DNA of 18,546 nucleotides from Bacteroidetes bacterium UBA7688 (GTDB lineage: Bacteria; Bacteroidota; Bacteroidia; Chitinophagales; Chitinophagaceae), in NCBI GenBank assembly GCA_002482815.1, contig DLGS01000378.1, forward strand, positions 1-18,546, written 5' to 3'. The position numbers and the translations under genes are program-made. Positions 8,407-15,592 of the stretch are shown here, piece by piece. The notes below the pieces were generated by a model that had not been told where the DNA came from, did no database searches, and saw only the letters and a program-made list of their open reading frames with translations. Each line of letters starts with the position of its first letter. Position 1 is the stretch's first letter.

Positions 8407-9438
8407 TTAAACTGTGCGCAAGCTTTTGATGTTTCGGTATTGTTTCCACTTGATAAAAGGTAAGCATTTAAATGTAAAATCCCAACCCATAAACTGATGC
8501 GAGCGCAGTATCAACAAATCTCTTTTTGCTCTTGGTCCAAATGTAGCCTTGCTTTTTTTGTATTCCGACAAATAAGCCCGGACACATTGATCAAAACATT
8601 GTTTTAAAACCGAAAGATTACTAACCAGATTCCGATCCTGGCATAGTATAATCAGGTTGAACAAAATTGGTTGCAACTGGTACCTGAAAAAGTCATTCTT
8701 CAAATCAGAATAACAGGCAGAACCAGAAATTAATTCCAATTCCAATTGAAAAATTTCATAAGCATCTTTAATTCGTCGCTCTTCAATCATCCTGCGTGTA
8801 ATTGATCCGGGCCTGGAATGAATTTTCCAAAGACTACTTTCTTCAAACGATATATTTTGTGCATTCAAAAGATAGGCCAGCAGAAAAGGTGTGTCCTCAA
8901 ACCATAAGCCTTCCGGAAACTTGTAAGTAATTAAATTGCGTTTGTATAATCTTGCACAAGACATAAAAACCATTTCATGCCTGTATAGCCGCAAAATAGC
9001 TTCCGCATTATCGATATCCGCCCCATCTGATTTCCAACCAATTGTATTAACCGGATTTTGTTTCGTATCATAGACTGAGAACTTGCAAATAACAATATCC
9101 GATTGATGATTAACCATTTTAGCAAGCAGCTTTTCAATTGCGGAAACCTCCAGTTCGTCATCACTGTCCAAAAAAGCGACATACTCTCCTTGTGCTTTTT
9201 CTAAACCAGTATTCCTGGCTTTGCCAAGGCTATGATGGGGTATGGAAACTAGTTCTACGTTCGAAAATTCATTGGCATATCTCATTGCAATTTTCAGGGA
9301 ATTGTCAGTTGAGCCATCGTCCACCAATATAATTTCCACCCTGGTATAAGTTTGCTGTAATGCTGACCTGACAGCACGGGGCAAATAATTCTCCTCATTA
9401 TAAAACGGAATAATGATACTGACTAAAGCCTGCTCCAT
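8407..9438 (-). CDS. Family 2 glycosyltransferase (paralog B)
   Basis: A GT2 glycosyltransferase of 343 residues, one residue longer than its downstream paralog and built the same way. Motifs are SIIIPFYNEENYL, VDDGSTDNS (D40, D41) and DSDDEL (D91-D94), then WFEDTPFLL and HSRPGSITRRM in the second half. The sequences are clearly diverged, so the duplication is old and the two enzymes may add different sugars or act in sequence. Its ATG directly follows the stop of the nucleoside phosphorylase-like gene (TAAATG on the minus strand), which suggests translational coupling. No membrane segment is seen, so it probably works as a soluble or peripheral enzyme. Confidence 0.9.
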   Translation of the reverse strand: MEQALVSIIIPFYNEENYLPRAVRSALQQTYTRVEIILVDDGSTDNSLKIAMRYANEFSNVELVSIPHHSLGKARNTGLEKAQGEYVAFLDSDDELEVSAIEKLLAKMVNHQSDIVICKFSVYDTKQNPVNTIGWKSDGADIDNAEAILRLYRHEMVFMSCARLYKRNLITYKFPEGLWFEDTPFLLAYLLNAQNISFEESSLWKIHSRPGSITRRMIEERRIKDAYEIFQLELELISGSACYSDLKNDFFRYQLQPILFNLIILCQDRNLVSNLSVLKQCFDQCVRAYLSEYKKSKATFGPRAKRDLLILRSHQFMGWDFTFKCLPFIKWKQYRNIKSLRTV

Positions 9439-10158
9439 TTACCCGAAATTATAGATTAGCTTATCTACAAACATTTTCTGCACAGCAATAATTCTTTTAA
9501 AGTCTTTCGGGGCTACCCATGTTTGACAAAGATTATCTGCAGCAATTAAAAAACAACTTGCTTTGAGGCTATAAAATTCAGCAAAGGCATAAACAGCTGC
9601 ACATTCCATATCCACGAGTTGTGCACCCATTTTGGCCACCTCATTCAGCAAAGGCCTTGTTTCTCGGTAAGGTGCATCTGTGGAATAACAAATACAATCT
9701 TTGAGTTCAGGAAAATCCGTAATCTTACTAAAATCATCAGCAGGATAATGGATCTGCTGATCGGAATAAAATGCGGTAATACCATTTCCTGAAATAGCAG
9801 CTTTTACAAAAAACATACTGGTTTCGGTTATTTCAGAAGAAAGCACGCCTGCACTTCCCAAAAAAATAAATGTTTCCACTTTTAAAGCCCTTAATTCTTC
9901 CAGCAAATTGATAATTCCCGGTGCTCCATTATCAAATTCAGAGCAAAATAGTAGCTGGTTTTTAACGAAATACTTTCCTTTTATGCCTTTGATTTTCTGC
10001 GCTCCAAAGGTATTCAGGTGCTTCAGAATAGCATAATCAACACAGATAACTGCAGTGTCGGGGAGCTTTTCAAAGTTGTAAATATTCCTTTCCTTCTTCC
10101 ATTGCACAATCATCTCAGACCTTACGACAGATGAACTTTCAGGATAAAATGACTGCAT
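9439..10158 (-). CDS. Nucleoside phosphorylase-like protein (PNP/UDP family)
   Basis: A 239-residue member of the purine/uridine phosphorylase superfamily, which cleaves the N-glycosidic bond of nucleosides with phosphate or water. Visible signatures are DNGAPGIINLLEEL (residues 76-89, the phosphate/ribose segment), FLGSAGVL (99-106, matching the family GtaGgl), VDMECAAVYAF (182-192, with the ribose-binding Met184-Glu185) and AADNL with Asp208 at the usual catalytic-acid position. The length fits the family. It opens a minus-strand operon, and its stop abuts the ATG of a GT2 gene, an unusual partner for a salvage enzyme. A Bacteroidota promoter lies 41 bp upstream. The base specificity is not readable. 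It could equally be a nucleosidase that clears 5'-deoxyadenosine or S-adenosylhomocysteine made by the nearby radical SAM enzymes, which is inference. Confidence 0.85.
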   Translation of the reverse strand: MQSFYPESSSVVRSEMIVQWKKERNIYNFEKLPDTAVICVDYAILKHLNTFGAQKIKGIKGKYFVKNQLLFCSEFDNGAPGIINLLEELRALKVETFIFLGSAGVLSSEITETSMFFVKAAISGNGITAFYSDQQIHYPADDFSKITDFPELKDCICYSTDAPYRETRPLLNEVAKMGAQLVDMECAAVYAFAEFYSLKASCFLIAADNLCQTWVAPKDFKRIIAVQKMFVDKLIYNFG

Positions 10159-10199
10159 TACGGATTGTTTAAAAAGAAAACGCTTATTGCTAATAGTTT

Positions 10200-10229
10200 C
10201 AAAAATAAGGCTAAAACCATACTCACAAG
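10200..10229 (-). promoter_or_regulatory. Promoter of the phosphorylase-GT2-GT2 operon
   Basis: On the minus strand a perfect -7 element TATTTTTG (plus 10207-10200) is preceded by CTTG (10229-10226), one mismatch from the -33 TTTG. The start-to-start distance is 22 nt, as expected for the Bacteroidota primary sigma factor. The leader to the ATG is 41 nt. Confidence 0.55.
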
Positions 10230-10241
10230 TGTTTAGTTTAC

Positions 10242-10249
10242 TACCTTTG
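10242..10249 (+). promoter_or_regulatory. -7 promoter element of the PHA synthase gene
   Basis: TACCTTTG matches the Bacteroidota -7 consensus TAnnTTTG exactly and ends 18 nt before the ATG at 10268. No good TTTG is seen at -33. It lies back to back with the divergent operon promoter in the same 109-bp gap. Confidence 0.6.
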
Positions 10250-10267
10250 CCATAAATTATTTATTAT

Positions 10268-11320
10268 ATGAATTGGAATACTACAGGAATGTTTGAGGAA
10301 ATGAACTCCACCATGCAGAAATTGGCGAAAGGGTACGAAACCCTGCAATCAATTGAAGAAGTGGATGTGGCCATCACTCCCAAAAAGCTGGTATGGCAAA
10401 GCGATAAGGTAAAAATGTATCATTATCAGCGCGAAACTCCTGCTACCTGTAAAATCCCTGTTCTGGTTTCTTTTGCGATGCTGAACCGTCACGATGTACT
10501 GGATTTGCAACAAGACCGCAGCCTGATGAAAAAATTATTGGAAAAAGGTCTTGACATTTATATTATGGACTGGGGCTACCCTACCAAATCCGACCGTTTC
10601 CTGACAATGGAAGATTACATCGACGGCTATATGAATGATGCGGTGGACTTTGTGCGCAAATACAACGGCGTAAAGAAAATCCATATGATGTCGGTTTGCC
10701 AGGCCGGAACATTCTCCATGATTTATGCTTCTTTGAATCCTGAAAAATTACAAACCCTGACCACGTATGTTGCCCCGTTTGATTTTTCTACCAATAAATG
10801 TATGTTGTTCAAATGGACAAAATACATAGATATCGATGCAATGGTAGATACATTAGGTGTTATCCCGGGCGAAATGATTGATGAAGCTTTCGGAATGATG
10901 AAACCAAGTATGAACATCAGCAAATATTTTGGCGTAATGAATTCATTGGAAGACAAGGACAAAATGCTGAACTTCCTGCGTATGGAGCAATGGAAATCAG
11001 ATTTGCCGGCTATTGCAGGCGAAATGTACCGCAAGTATATCAAGGATTTGTTCCGCGATAACAAACTGATTAAAGGCGAATTTGAATTGGGCGGCCGAAA
11101 AGTTGATTTGAAAAAAATGACTGTTCCCTACCTGAATGTATATGCCACGGAAGATACCATCATTCCTAACGAAAGCACATTGGCTGTTATGTCAAAAATA
11201 GGCAGCAAAGACAAAACAGAATATGCCTTCCCTGGTGGACATATTGGGGTGTTTGTCGGTACAAAGTCTCAGAAAGAACTGGGACCTGCAGTTTCTAAAT
11301 GGGTTATTGAACACAGCTAG
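10268..11320 (+). CDS. phaC: Class III-like poly(3-hydroxyalkanoate) synthase (PhaC)
   Basis: An alpha/beta-hydrolase-fold polyester synthase that polymerises hydroxyacyl-CoA into storage polyester. At 350 residues it fits class III PhaC (about 355) rather than the longer class I/II enzymes. The triad is in place: Cys144 in the lipase-like box SVCQAG, Asp296 in YATEDTIIPNES, and His325 in GGHIGVFVG. These lie 5-6 residues before the known Allochromatium vinosum C149/D302/H331. The conserved DWGYP segment (101-105) is also present. The box is unusual, because class III enzymes normally have GxCQGG and here both flanking glycines are replaced (Ser142, Ala146). The PhaE subunit needed by class III enzymes, and phaA/phaB, are absent from the window. 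It is a single-gene unit with its own promoter and terminator. If not a true synthase, it is a PhaC-related acyltransferase or hydrolase. Confidence 0.87.
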   Translation: MNWNTTGMFEEMNSTMQKLAKGYETLQSIEEVDVAITPKKLVWQSDKVKMYHYQRETPATCKIPVLVSFAMLNRHDVLDLQQDRSLMKKLLEKGLDIYIMDWGYPTKSDRFLTMEDYIDGYMNDAVDFVRKYNGVKKIHMMSVCQAGTFSMIYASLNPEKLQTLTTYVAPFDFSTNKCMLFKWTKYIDIDAMVDTLGVIPGEMIDEAFGMMKPSMNISKYFGVMNSLEDKDKMLNFLRMEQWKSDLPAIAGEMYRKYIKDLFRDNKLIKGEFELGGRKVDLKKMTVPYLNVYATEDTIIPNESTLAVMSKIGSKDKTEYAFPGGHIGVFVGTKSQKELGPAVSKWVIEHS

Positions 11321-11346
11321 TCAGAATTTATTAGAAAATATCCCCC

Positions 11347-11378
11347 AAAAGGAGGCACTTATGTTGCCTCCTTTTTTT
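11347..11378 (+). terminator. Rho-independent terminator after phaC
   Basis: An 11-bp perfect stem (AAAAGGAGGCA at 11347-11357, TGCCTCCTTTT at 11365-11375) with a 7-nt loop runs into a T-tract up to 11378. It lies 26 bp after the phaC stop and separates phaC from the POT transporter gene. Confidence 0.9.
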
Positions 11379-11409
11379 GTAACTATGCACCACTAATTCA
11401 TAACAAACT

Positions 11410-13047
11410 ATGTCCAATTCAAAACATCCTGTTGCCCTCAAATATTTATTCCTTTCCGAAATGTGGGAACGCTTCGGCTATTACCTTATGATTGGTATTT
11501 TTACTTTATACCTCAAGGATGTAAAAGCCGGTTTCGCAATGACTGAGGCTGAGTCTGCCGATTTATACGGAACCTTTATCGCGCTTGTTTTCCTTACACC
11601 TTTTTTGGGAGGCTTATTGGCCGACCGTTACCTTGGATATAGGAATTCCATTGTTTTTGGTGGCATCCTGATGGGCATCGGCTATTGTATGATGGGCATC
11701 CATAATCTGCCAATGCTCTATACTGCAATGACTTTGGTTATTTTAGGTAATGGCTTTTTCAAACCAAACATTTCTACACTCCTGGGTAATGTATATTCTA
11801 CCGAAGAACATAAACCATTGAAAGATGTAGGGTATAATATTTTTTATATGGGTATCAATGTGGGCGCTTTTATCTGCAATTTCTTCGGCGCTGCACTATA
11901 CAATAAGATGGGCTGGGAATATGCTTTTCTGGCCGCCGGTATCGGTATGTTTGTGGGTGTTATTATTTTCCTCTTGGGAAATAAACACTATAAAGCTTTT
12001 GACATAAAGAAAGGTATGCAGGAAGGTGATATGCCTTTCGCTAAAATCCTCTTGCTTATTTTGATTCCTTCTGTAATTGCCGGTGTTGTTGGCTGGATGC
12101 TGCCTGACAATGTGTTTGGCAGCGACAGTACGGATGCTTTTATTTTTGCCTGTATACCGGTGGTGTATTTCTACGCACAATTATACTTCAAAGCGAAAGA
12201 AGATGAAAAAAGACCAATCGGCGCCTTGCTGGCCATTTTTGCAGTCGTGATATTGTTCTGGGCTGTCTTCAAGCAAAACGGAAGTGCACTAAACACCTGG
12301 GGCGACCGATACACAAACAGGGAAGTAAAAGGCACTACTGCCAAAATGTTCGACCAGCTGTTGCTGTCAAAAACGATGGTATATACCAAAGACTCTGTAG
12401 GTAAATATGACGAGAACTTCCGCCTGGTAAAAAATGAAAAGGGTGATGTAGAAAAGGAATGGAACTATGATCTTTACTTCCGGAATATGCATCCCGATCA
12501 ACGCCCTGCAGAAGGAGAAAGCATTAGCGTTTGGTCGCCAAACCTGAGCCAGAGCATCAATCCGGGCTGGGTTATTATGCTCACGCCATTGGTCGTAGCC
12601 TTCTTTTCGTTTCTCAAAAGCAGACAGAAAGAACCTTCCACCGCCACCAAAATTGCCTGGGGATTATTGATTTCTTCCTTATCCGTTTTGGTGATGTACG
12701 CTGCTGTGAAAGCTGGTAATAATGGTGCAGAAAAAGTAAGTGTCTGGTGGTTGATAGCCAGTTATGGTGTTATTACTATCGGAGAGTTATTCCTGAGCCC
12801 GATGGGTCTTAGTCTGGTATCCAAATTAAGCCCTCCACGACTGACAGCGCTGCTGATGGGCGGCTGGTTTTTGGCCACTTCCATTGGTAATAAACTAAGT
12901 GGTGTACTGGCCAGTATGTGGGACCGTTATGAAGACAAAGGCAACTTCTTCCTGCTCAATTTTGCTTTACTGATGAGCGCTACCGCTGTTGGCTTTGCGA
13001 TGCTGAAATGGCTGAACAAGATTATGAAAGAAAAGGGTTTGAATTAA
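11410..13047 (+). CDS. POT/PTR family proton-dependent oligopeptide transporter
   Basis: A 545-residue inner-membrane symporter of the POT (PTR2, MFS) family that takes up di- and tripeptides with protons. The first helix carries the family ExxERFxYY motif as EMWERFGYY (E17, E20, R21), needed for proton coupling. FLGGLLADRYLGYRNSI is the MFS cytoplasmic loop, and FFKPNIS and FYMGINVGAFI match the PTR2 signatures. About 12-14 helices are present. Residues near 295-385 form a long hydrophilic insertion, presumably extracytoplasmic, of the kind seen in Bacteroidota POT proteins. The gene stands alone after the phaC terminator; no clear promoter was seen in the short gap. Substrate range is inferred from the family only. 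Confidence 0.93.
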   Translation: MSNSKHPVALKYLFLSEMWERFGYYLMIGIFTLYLKDVKAGFAMTEAESADLYGTFIALVFLTPFLGGLLADRYLGYRNSIVFGGILMGIGYCMMGIHNLPMLYTAMTLVILGNGFFKPNISTLLGNVYSTEEHKPLKDVGYNIFYMGINVGAFICNFFGAALYNKMGWEYAFLAAGIGMFVGVIIFLLGNKHYKAFDIKKGMQEGDMPFAKILLLILIPSVIAGVVGWMLPDNVFGSDSTDAFIFACIPVVYFYAQLYFKAKEDEKRPIGALLAIFAVVILFWAVFKQNGSALNTWGDRYTNREVKGTTAKMFDQLLLSKTMVYTKDSVGKYDENFRLVKNEKGDVEKEWNYDLYFRNMHPDQRPAEGESISVWSPNLSQSINPGWVIMLTPLVVAFFSFLKSRQKEPSTATKIAWGLLISSLSVLVMYAAVKAGNNGAEKVSVWWLIASYGVITIGELFLSPMGLSLVSKLSPPRLTALLMGGWFLATSIGNKLSGVLASMWDRYEDKGNFFLLNFALLMSATAVGFAMLKWLNKIMKEKGLN

Positions 13048-13119
13048 TTGGGTTATCTGAAATTTTCAACCTTTATTTTTATATTACATTCTCAGATTTT
13101 AAATTAAAAATCATAGTTT

Positions 13120-13509
13120 ATGTTCACAATTGACCAAATCAGAAACGCACATTCTAAGGTAAAAAGTGGTGCAGATTTTCCGGCCTATATACAGGAATTG
13201 AAAAGCTTGGGAATCCAGGCATACGAACATATGGTCGGCGACGGAAGCATACATTATGTCGGAACGGATAATTTCCGTTTAGCAGCTCCACCAAAATGGG
13301 AAGCCAGAATGATATCTCAAACTGCTTCTGCAGACCAGTTAAAACAATCCCTTCAGGTTCACCAGCAAGGGCAAAGCGATTACCCTACTTTCTGTCAACA
13401 AGCTGCAGAAGCGGGTGTGGACAAATGGATAGTTGATATGGAAGCGATGAAATGTGTTTATTATGACGGTAAAGGTAATGAGTTACTGTCCGAAGATATT
13501 CCGGAATAA
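13120..13509 (+). CDS. DUF1398 family protein (YbcV-like)
   Basis: A 129-residue soluble protein of the DUF1398 family, sometimes labelled phage envelope protein after E. coli YbcV, although no phage gene is nearby and that label carries little meaning here. Typical family segments are the N-terminal FTIDQIRNAHSKVKSGADFPAYI, the DYPTFCQQAAEAGVDKW segment near residues 87-103, and the end VDMEAMKCVYYDGKGNELL. The length is normal for the family. Its biochemical function is not known. It sits 72 bp after the POT gene and 77 bp before a small membrane protein gene, possibly transcribed with the latter. No signal peptide or membrane helix is visible. Confidence 0.85.
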   Translation: MFTIDQIRNAHSKVKSGADFPAYIQELKSLGIQAYEHMVGDGSIHYVGTDNFRLAAPPKWEARMISQTASADQLKQSLQVHQQGQSDYPTFCQQAAEAGVDKWIVDMEAMKCVYYDGKGNELLSEDIPE

Positions 13510-13586
13510 ACTGTAAGCATTAATGACTCCCCTTTGGGAAAATCAATACTGCTGTTTTTATTTTTTTCACCTTAAAATACACCAAT

Positions 13587-14003
13587 ATGCATCCGGTACT
13601 CCGAAATATTCTTGCGGTTTTTACAGGCTTTGTAGCAGGCAGCATCGTCAATATGAGCCTGATTATGATGAGCAGTTCCATTATTGCTCCTCCTCCCGGC
13701 GCTGACTTTACGACCAGCGAAGGATTGAAAGCCTCCATGCACCTGATGGAACCACGCCATTTCATATTTCCCTTTCTGGCGCATGCCCTGGGCACACTTA
13801 TCGGTGCATTTGTCACAGCAAAAATTGCAGTTCATTCCAAAATGAGATTGGCATACAGTATTGGAATGCTGTTTTTAATTGGTGGTGTGGTTAACGTCTT
13901 TATGCTTCCTTCTCCTCTTTGGTTTACCCTTACCGATTTACTGTTGGCCTATATTCCTATGGCTTACATTGGTGGCCGGATGGCCATTAAAAAGCAGCAG
14001 TAG
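13587..14003 (+). CDS. Small four-helix membrane protein, function unknown
   Basis: A 138-residue protein with four predicted membrane helices at roughly residues 8-32, 58-80, 88-108 and 113-132. Notable features are a proline-rich periplasmic stretch (IIAPPPGADF), the segment EPRHFIFPFLAHALGTLIGAF with a charged and aromatic entry into helix 2, and a basic C-terminus (IKKQQ) pointing to the inner membrane. I recall similar hypothetical proteins in Bacteroidota, but no function is known to me. The GxxxG-like small residues in helices 1 and 2 suggest helix packing or oligomerisation. A strong terminator follows 25 bp downstream, so it ends its transcription unit. Confidence 0.8.
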   Translation: MHPVLRNILAVFTGFVAGSIVNMSLIMMSSSIIAPPPGADFTTSEGLKASMHLMEPRHFIFPFLAHALGTLIGAFVTAKIAVHSKMRLAYSIGMLFLIGGVVNVFMLPSPLWFTLTDLLLAYIPMAYIGGRMAIKKQQ

Positions 14004-14027
14004 TAATCCTTTTTATGAGAATCATAT

Positions 14028-14068
14028 AACATCAGATGTCTTAGTTATAAAGACCTCTGATGTTTTTT
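14028..14068 (+). terminator. Rho-independent terminator after the small membrane protein
   Basis: Arms at 14028-14042 and 14050-14064 pair over 14 of 15 bases (one A/C mismatch) around a 7-nt loop and run into six T's (14063-14068). An ATG at 14060 falls inside the right arm, which is a reason to reject it as the start of the next gene. Confidence 0.88.
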
Positions 14069-14101
14069 GTTGTCCCTTTGCAACAACAAAAAACTATTGC
14101 G

Positions 14102-14638
14102 ATGAACAGTGTACAGCAACAACAGGAAGAAAACAGTCAGCAGGACCTGAATGGCAAAAAAGCAATTGAAAAAATACAGGAACTGACAAGGCAAGACAAC
14201 ATTTGCTTTTTCTGCACCCATACAAGAATGGGCAAAACGAATGGATCACGTCCTATGAGTATCCTGCTAACAGATGACAATGGAACACTATGGTTTGTCA
14301 GTCCTGTTGATAGCGATAAAAACAAGGAAATTGTTATCGATCCGGAAGTGAAAATTTACCTGAAAGCGTCTGCACATTCGGACCTGATGTATCTCAAAGG
14401 AAATGCTTTTCTGCATTTAGATAAATCAAAAATTGAAGAATTGTGGTATCCCTTTCTGAAAGTCTGGTTCACGGAAGGAAAGGACGACCCAAGAATTTCA
14501 ATTATAAAATTCATTCCTGAGGAAGGATACTATTGGGATAGTAAAAGCGGGAATTTTATTGCCACGATAAAAATGGTAGCCGGAGCAATTACCGGTACAA
14601 CCATCGACGACTCAGTAGAAGGCAAGCTGAAACTTTAA
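14102..14638 (+). CDS. PNPOx-fold general stress protein (GS26-like)
   Basis: A 178-residue FMN-binding split-barrel protein of the pyridoxamine 5'-phosphate oxidase superfamily, closest in pattern to general stress protein 26 types. Its substrate is unknown and it probably binds a flavin. Family features are the opening helix AIEKIQELTRQDNICFF, then GSRPMSILLTDDNGTLWFV, the DSDKNKEIVIDPEVKIYL strand pair, and the C-terminal GYYWDSKSGNFIATIKM. I chose ATG 14102 rather than the in-frame ATG at 14060, because the earlier one lies inside a terminator hairpin and would add a low-complexity tail. The protein starts with a glutamine-rich stretch (SVQQQQEENSQQ), which may be a disordered leader. It is convergent with the methyltransferase gene, 10 bp apart. 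Confidence 0.88.
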   Translation: MNSVQQQQEENSQQDLNGKKAIEKIQELTRQDNICFFCTHTRMGKTNGSRPMSILLTDDNGTLWFVSPVDSDKNKEIVIDPEVKIYLKASAHSDLMYLKGNAFLHLDKSKIEELWYPFLKVWFTEGKDDPRISIIKFIPEEGYYWDSKSGNFIATIKMVAGAITGTTIDDSVEGKLKL

Positions 14639-14648
14639 CCAAATCAGG

Positions 14649-15443
14649 CTAAGGCTTGCTGGCAACAATACTATAAATCATCGGGATTTTATTATCCATG
14701 TTTTTAATCCGGAATTTTCCGGGTTCGAACTCTTCGGTCTGACTGAAACAGTTGTAAGGAGAATAATTATGCTCATTAAACTTTTGCAGCGTCAAACCCT
14801 TTCCGATTAAAGCATTCAGGATTTCAGAACTGGGATGATTCCAGCCAATTTCCACATCATTCAAAGGTGCTTCACGGTCGGCGTAGGTTCCGGTCAGGGT
14901 TTCTATGATGGGCTTTTCATTAAAATAACTGTATTCTATCTTGCTGAATTCATTATCGAACATCCATACTACCGGATGAAAATCCACCATAATAAATTTC
15001 CCGCAGGGTTTCAGAAAATGGGATACAACACCTGCCCATTTATCAAGGTCGGGCAACCAACCAATGGTGCCATAACTGGTAAATACAATGTCAAACTTTT
15101 CGTTCAATACCTCGGGTAAGCTATAGATATCAGAACAGATAAAACCCGCATCGGCCTTCATCGTGCCGGCTAGTTCATTCGCTTTCTCAATGGCTGCTTC
15201 GGAAAAATCCACACCGGTTGCTTTCGCACCCATCCTGGCCAGCGAGATTGTATCCTGTCCGAAATGACATTGCAGATGCAAAATTGTTTTACCACTGATG
15301 TCACCTAACAACTCAAGCTCAAATGATTTCAGGCTGGTGTTGCCGGCTAAAAAGCCAGGCATATCATAAAAGTCTGAAGACACATGATGCTCCACTTTTT
15401 TATTCCAGAGCTTTTTATTGATTTCAAGATATTGTTCTTCCAT
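14649..15443 (-). CDS. Class I SAM-dependent methyltransferase
   Basis: A 264-residue Rossmann-fold methyltransferase, cytoplasmic, with unknown acceptor. Motif I is the Bacteroidota-typical LHLQCHFGQDT, followed by GAKATGVDFSEAAIEKA (acidic Asp at the end of strand 2) and DIVFTSYGTIGWLPDL. The second half includes FHPVVWMFD and the family-like ending YSIVASKP. The frame stays open 37 codons further upstream to an ATG at 15554. A perfect TAnnTTTG promoter lies within that extension, 19 nt before the internal ATG at 15443, and the extension is basic and unlike the family. I therefore place the start at 15443 (MEEQYLEINKKLWNKK), which gives a normal length. Confidence 0.88.
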   Translation of the reverse strand: MEEQYLEINKKLWNKKVEHHVSSDFYDMPGFLAGNTSLKSFELELLGDISGKTILHLQCHFGQDTISLARMGAKATGVDFSEAAIEKANELAGTMKADAGFICSDIYSLPEVLNEKFDIVFTSYGTIGWLPDLDKWAGVVSHFLKPCGKFIMVDFHPVVWMFDNEFSKIEYSYFNEKPIIETLTGTYADREAPLNDVEIGWNHPSSEILNALIGKGLTLQKFNEHNYSPYNCFSQTEEFEPGKFRIKNMDNKIPMIYSIVASKP

Positions 15444-15462
15444 AGTTTCGGGTTTATCCTTA

Positions 15463-15492
15463 CAAATGTAATGAGCAAACAGCTGGTTTAAA
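15463..15492 (-). promoter_or_regulatory. Promoter of the methyltransferase gene
   Basis: On the minus strand TACATTTG (plus 15470-15463) is an exact -7 TAnnTTTG, with TTTA (15492-15489) at -33, one mismatch from TTTG and 22 nt start to start. The gap to ATG 15443 is 19 nt. It decides the start of the gene. Confidence 0.65.
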
Positions 15493-15592
15493 TAAATTTT
15501 CGCACAATAATTATTCTTCACCTTTTGCTTTCCCAGTATCTTCGCAGCAGGCACACAAAATTATTTTTCGCCGGAGAACAAAGCAACTATCA

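Noticed and set aside
8134..8463. Plus-strand open frame across the two GT2 genes
   Set aside because: It is antisense to conserved GT2 motifs, and its translation has low complexity and no family pattern.
13120..13509. Prophage remnant suggested by the phage envelope label of DUF1398
   Set aside because: No integrase, structural or lysis gene nearby; the label is historical.
13572..13835. Minus-strand open frames opposite the small membrane protein
   Set aside because: The plus-strand protein has clear membrane helices and a terminator; the antisense translations are cysteine- and lysine-rich noise.
14067..14086. Small TTGTTG/CAACAA hairpin before the PNPOx gene
   Set aside because: Only six AT-rich pairs and no T-tract or known regulatory pattern; likely chance.
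14060..14101. Earlier in-frame ATG for the PNPOx protein
   Set aside because: It lies inside the right arm of a strong terminator, and the added residues look unlike the family; ATG 14102 fits better.
15444..15554. 37-codon N-terminal extension of the methyltransferase
   Set aside because: It contains an exact TAnnTTTG promoter 19 nt before the internal ATG and does not resemble the family N-terminus.
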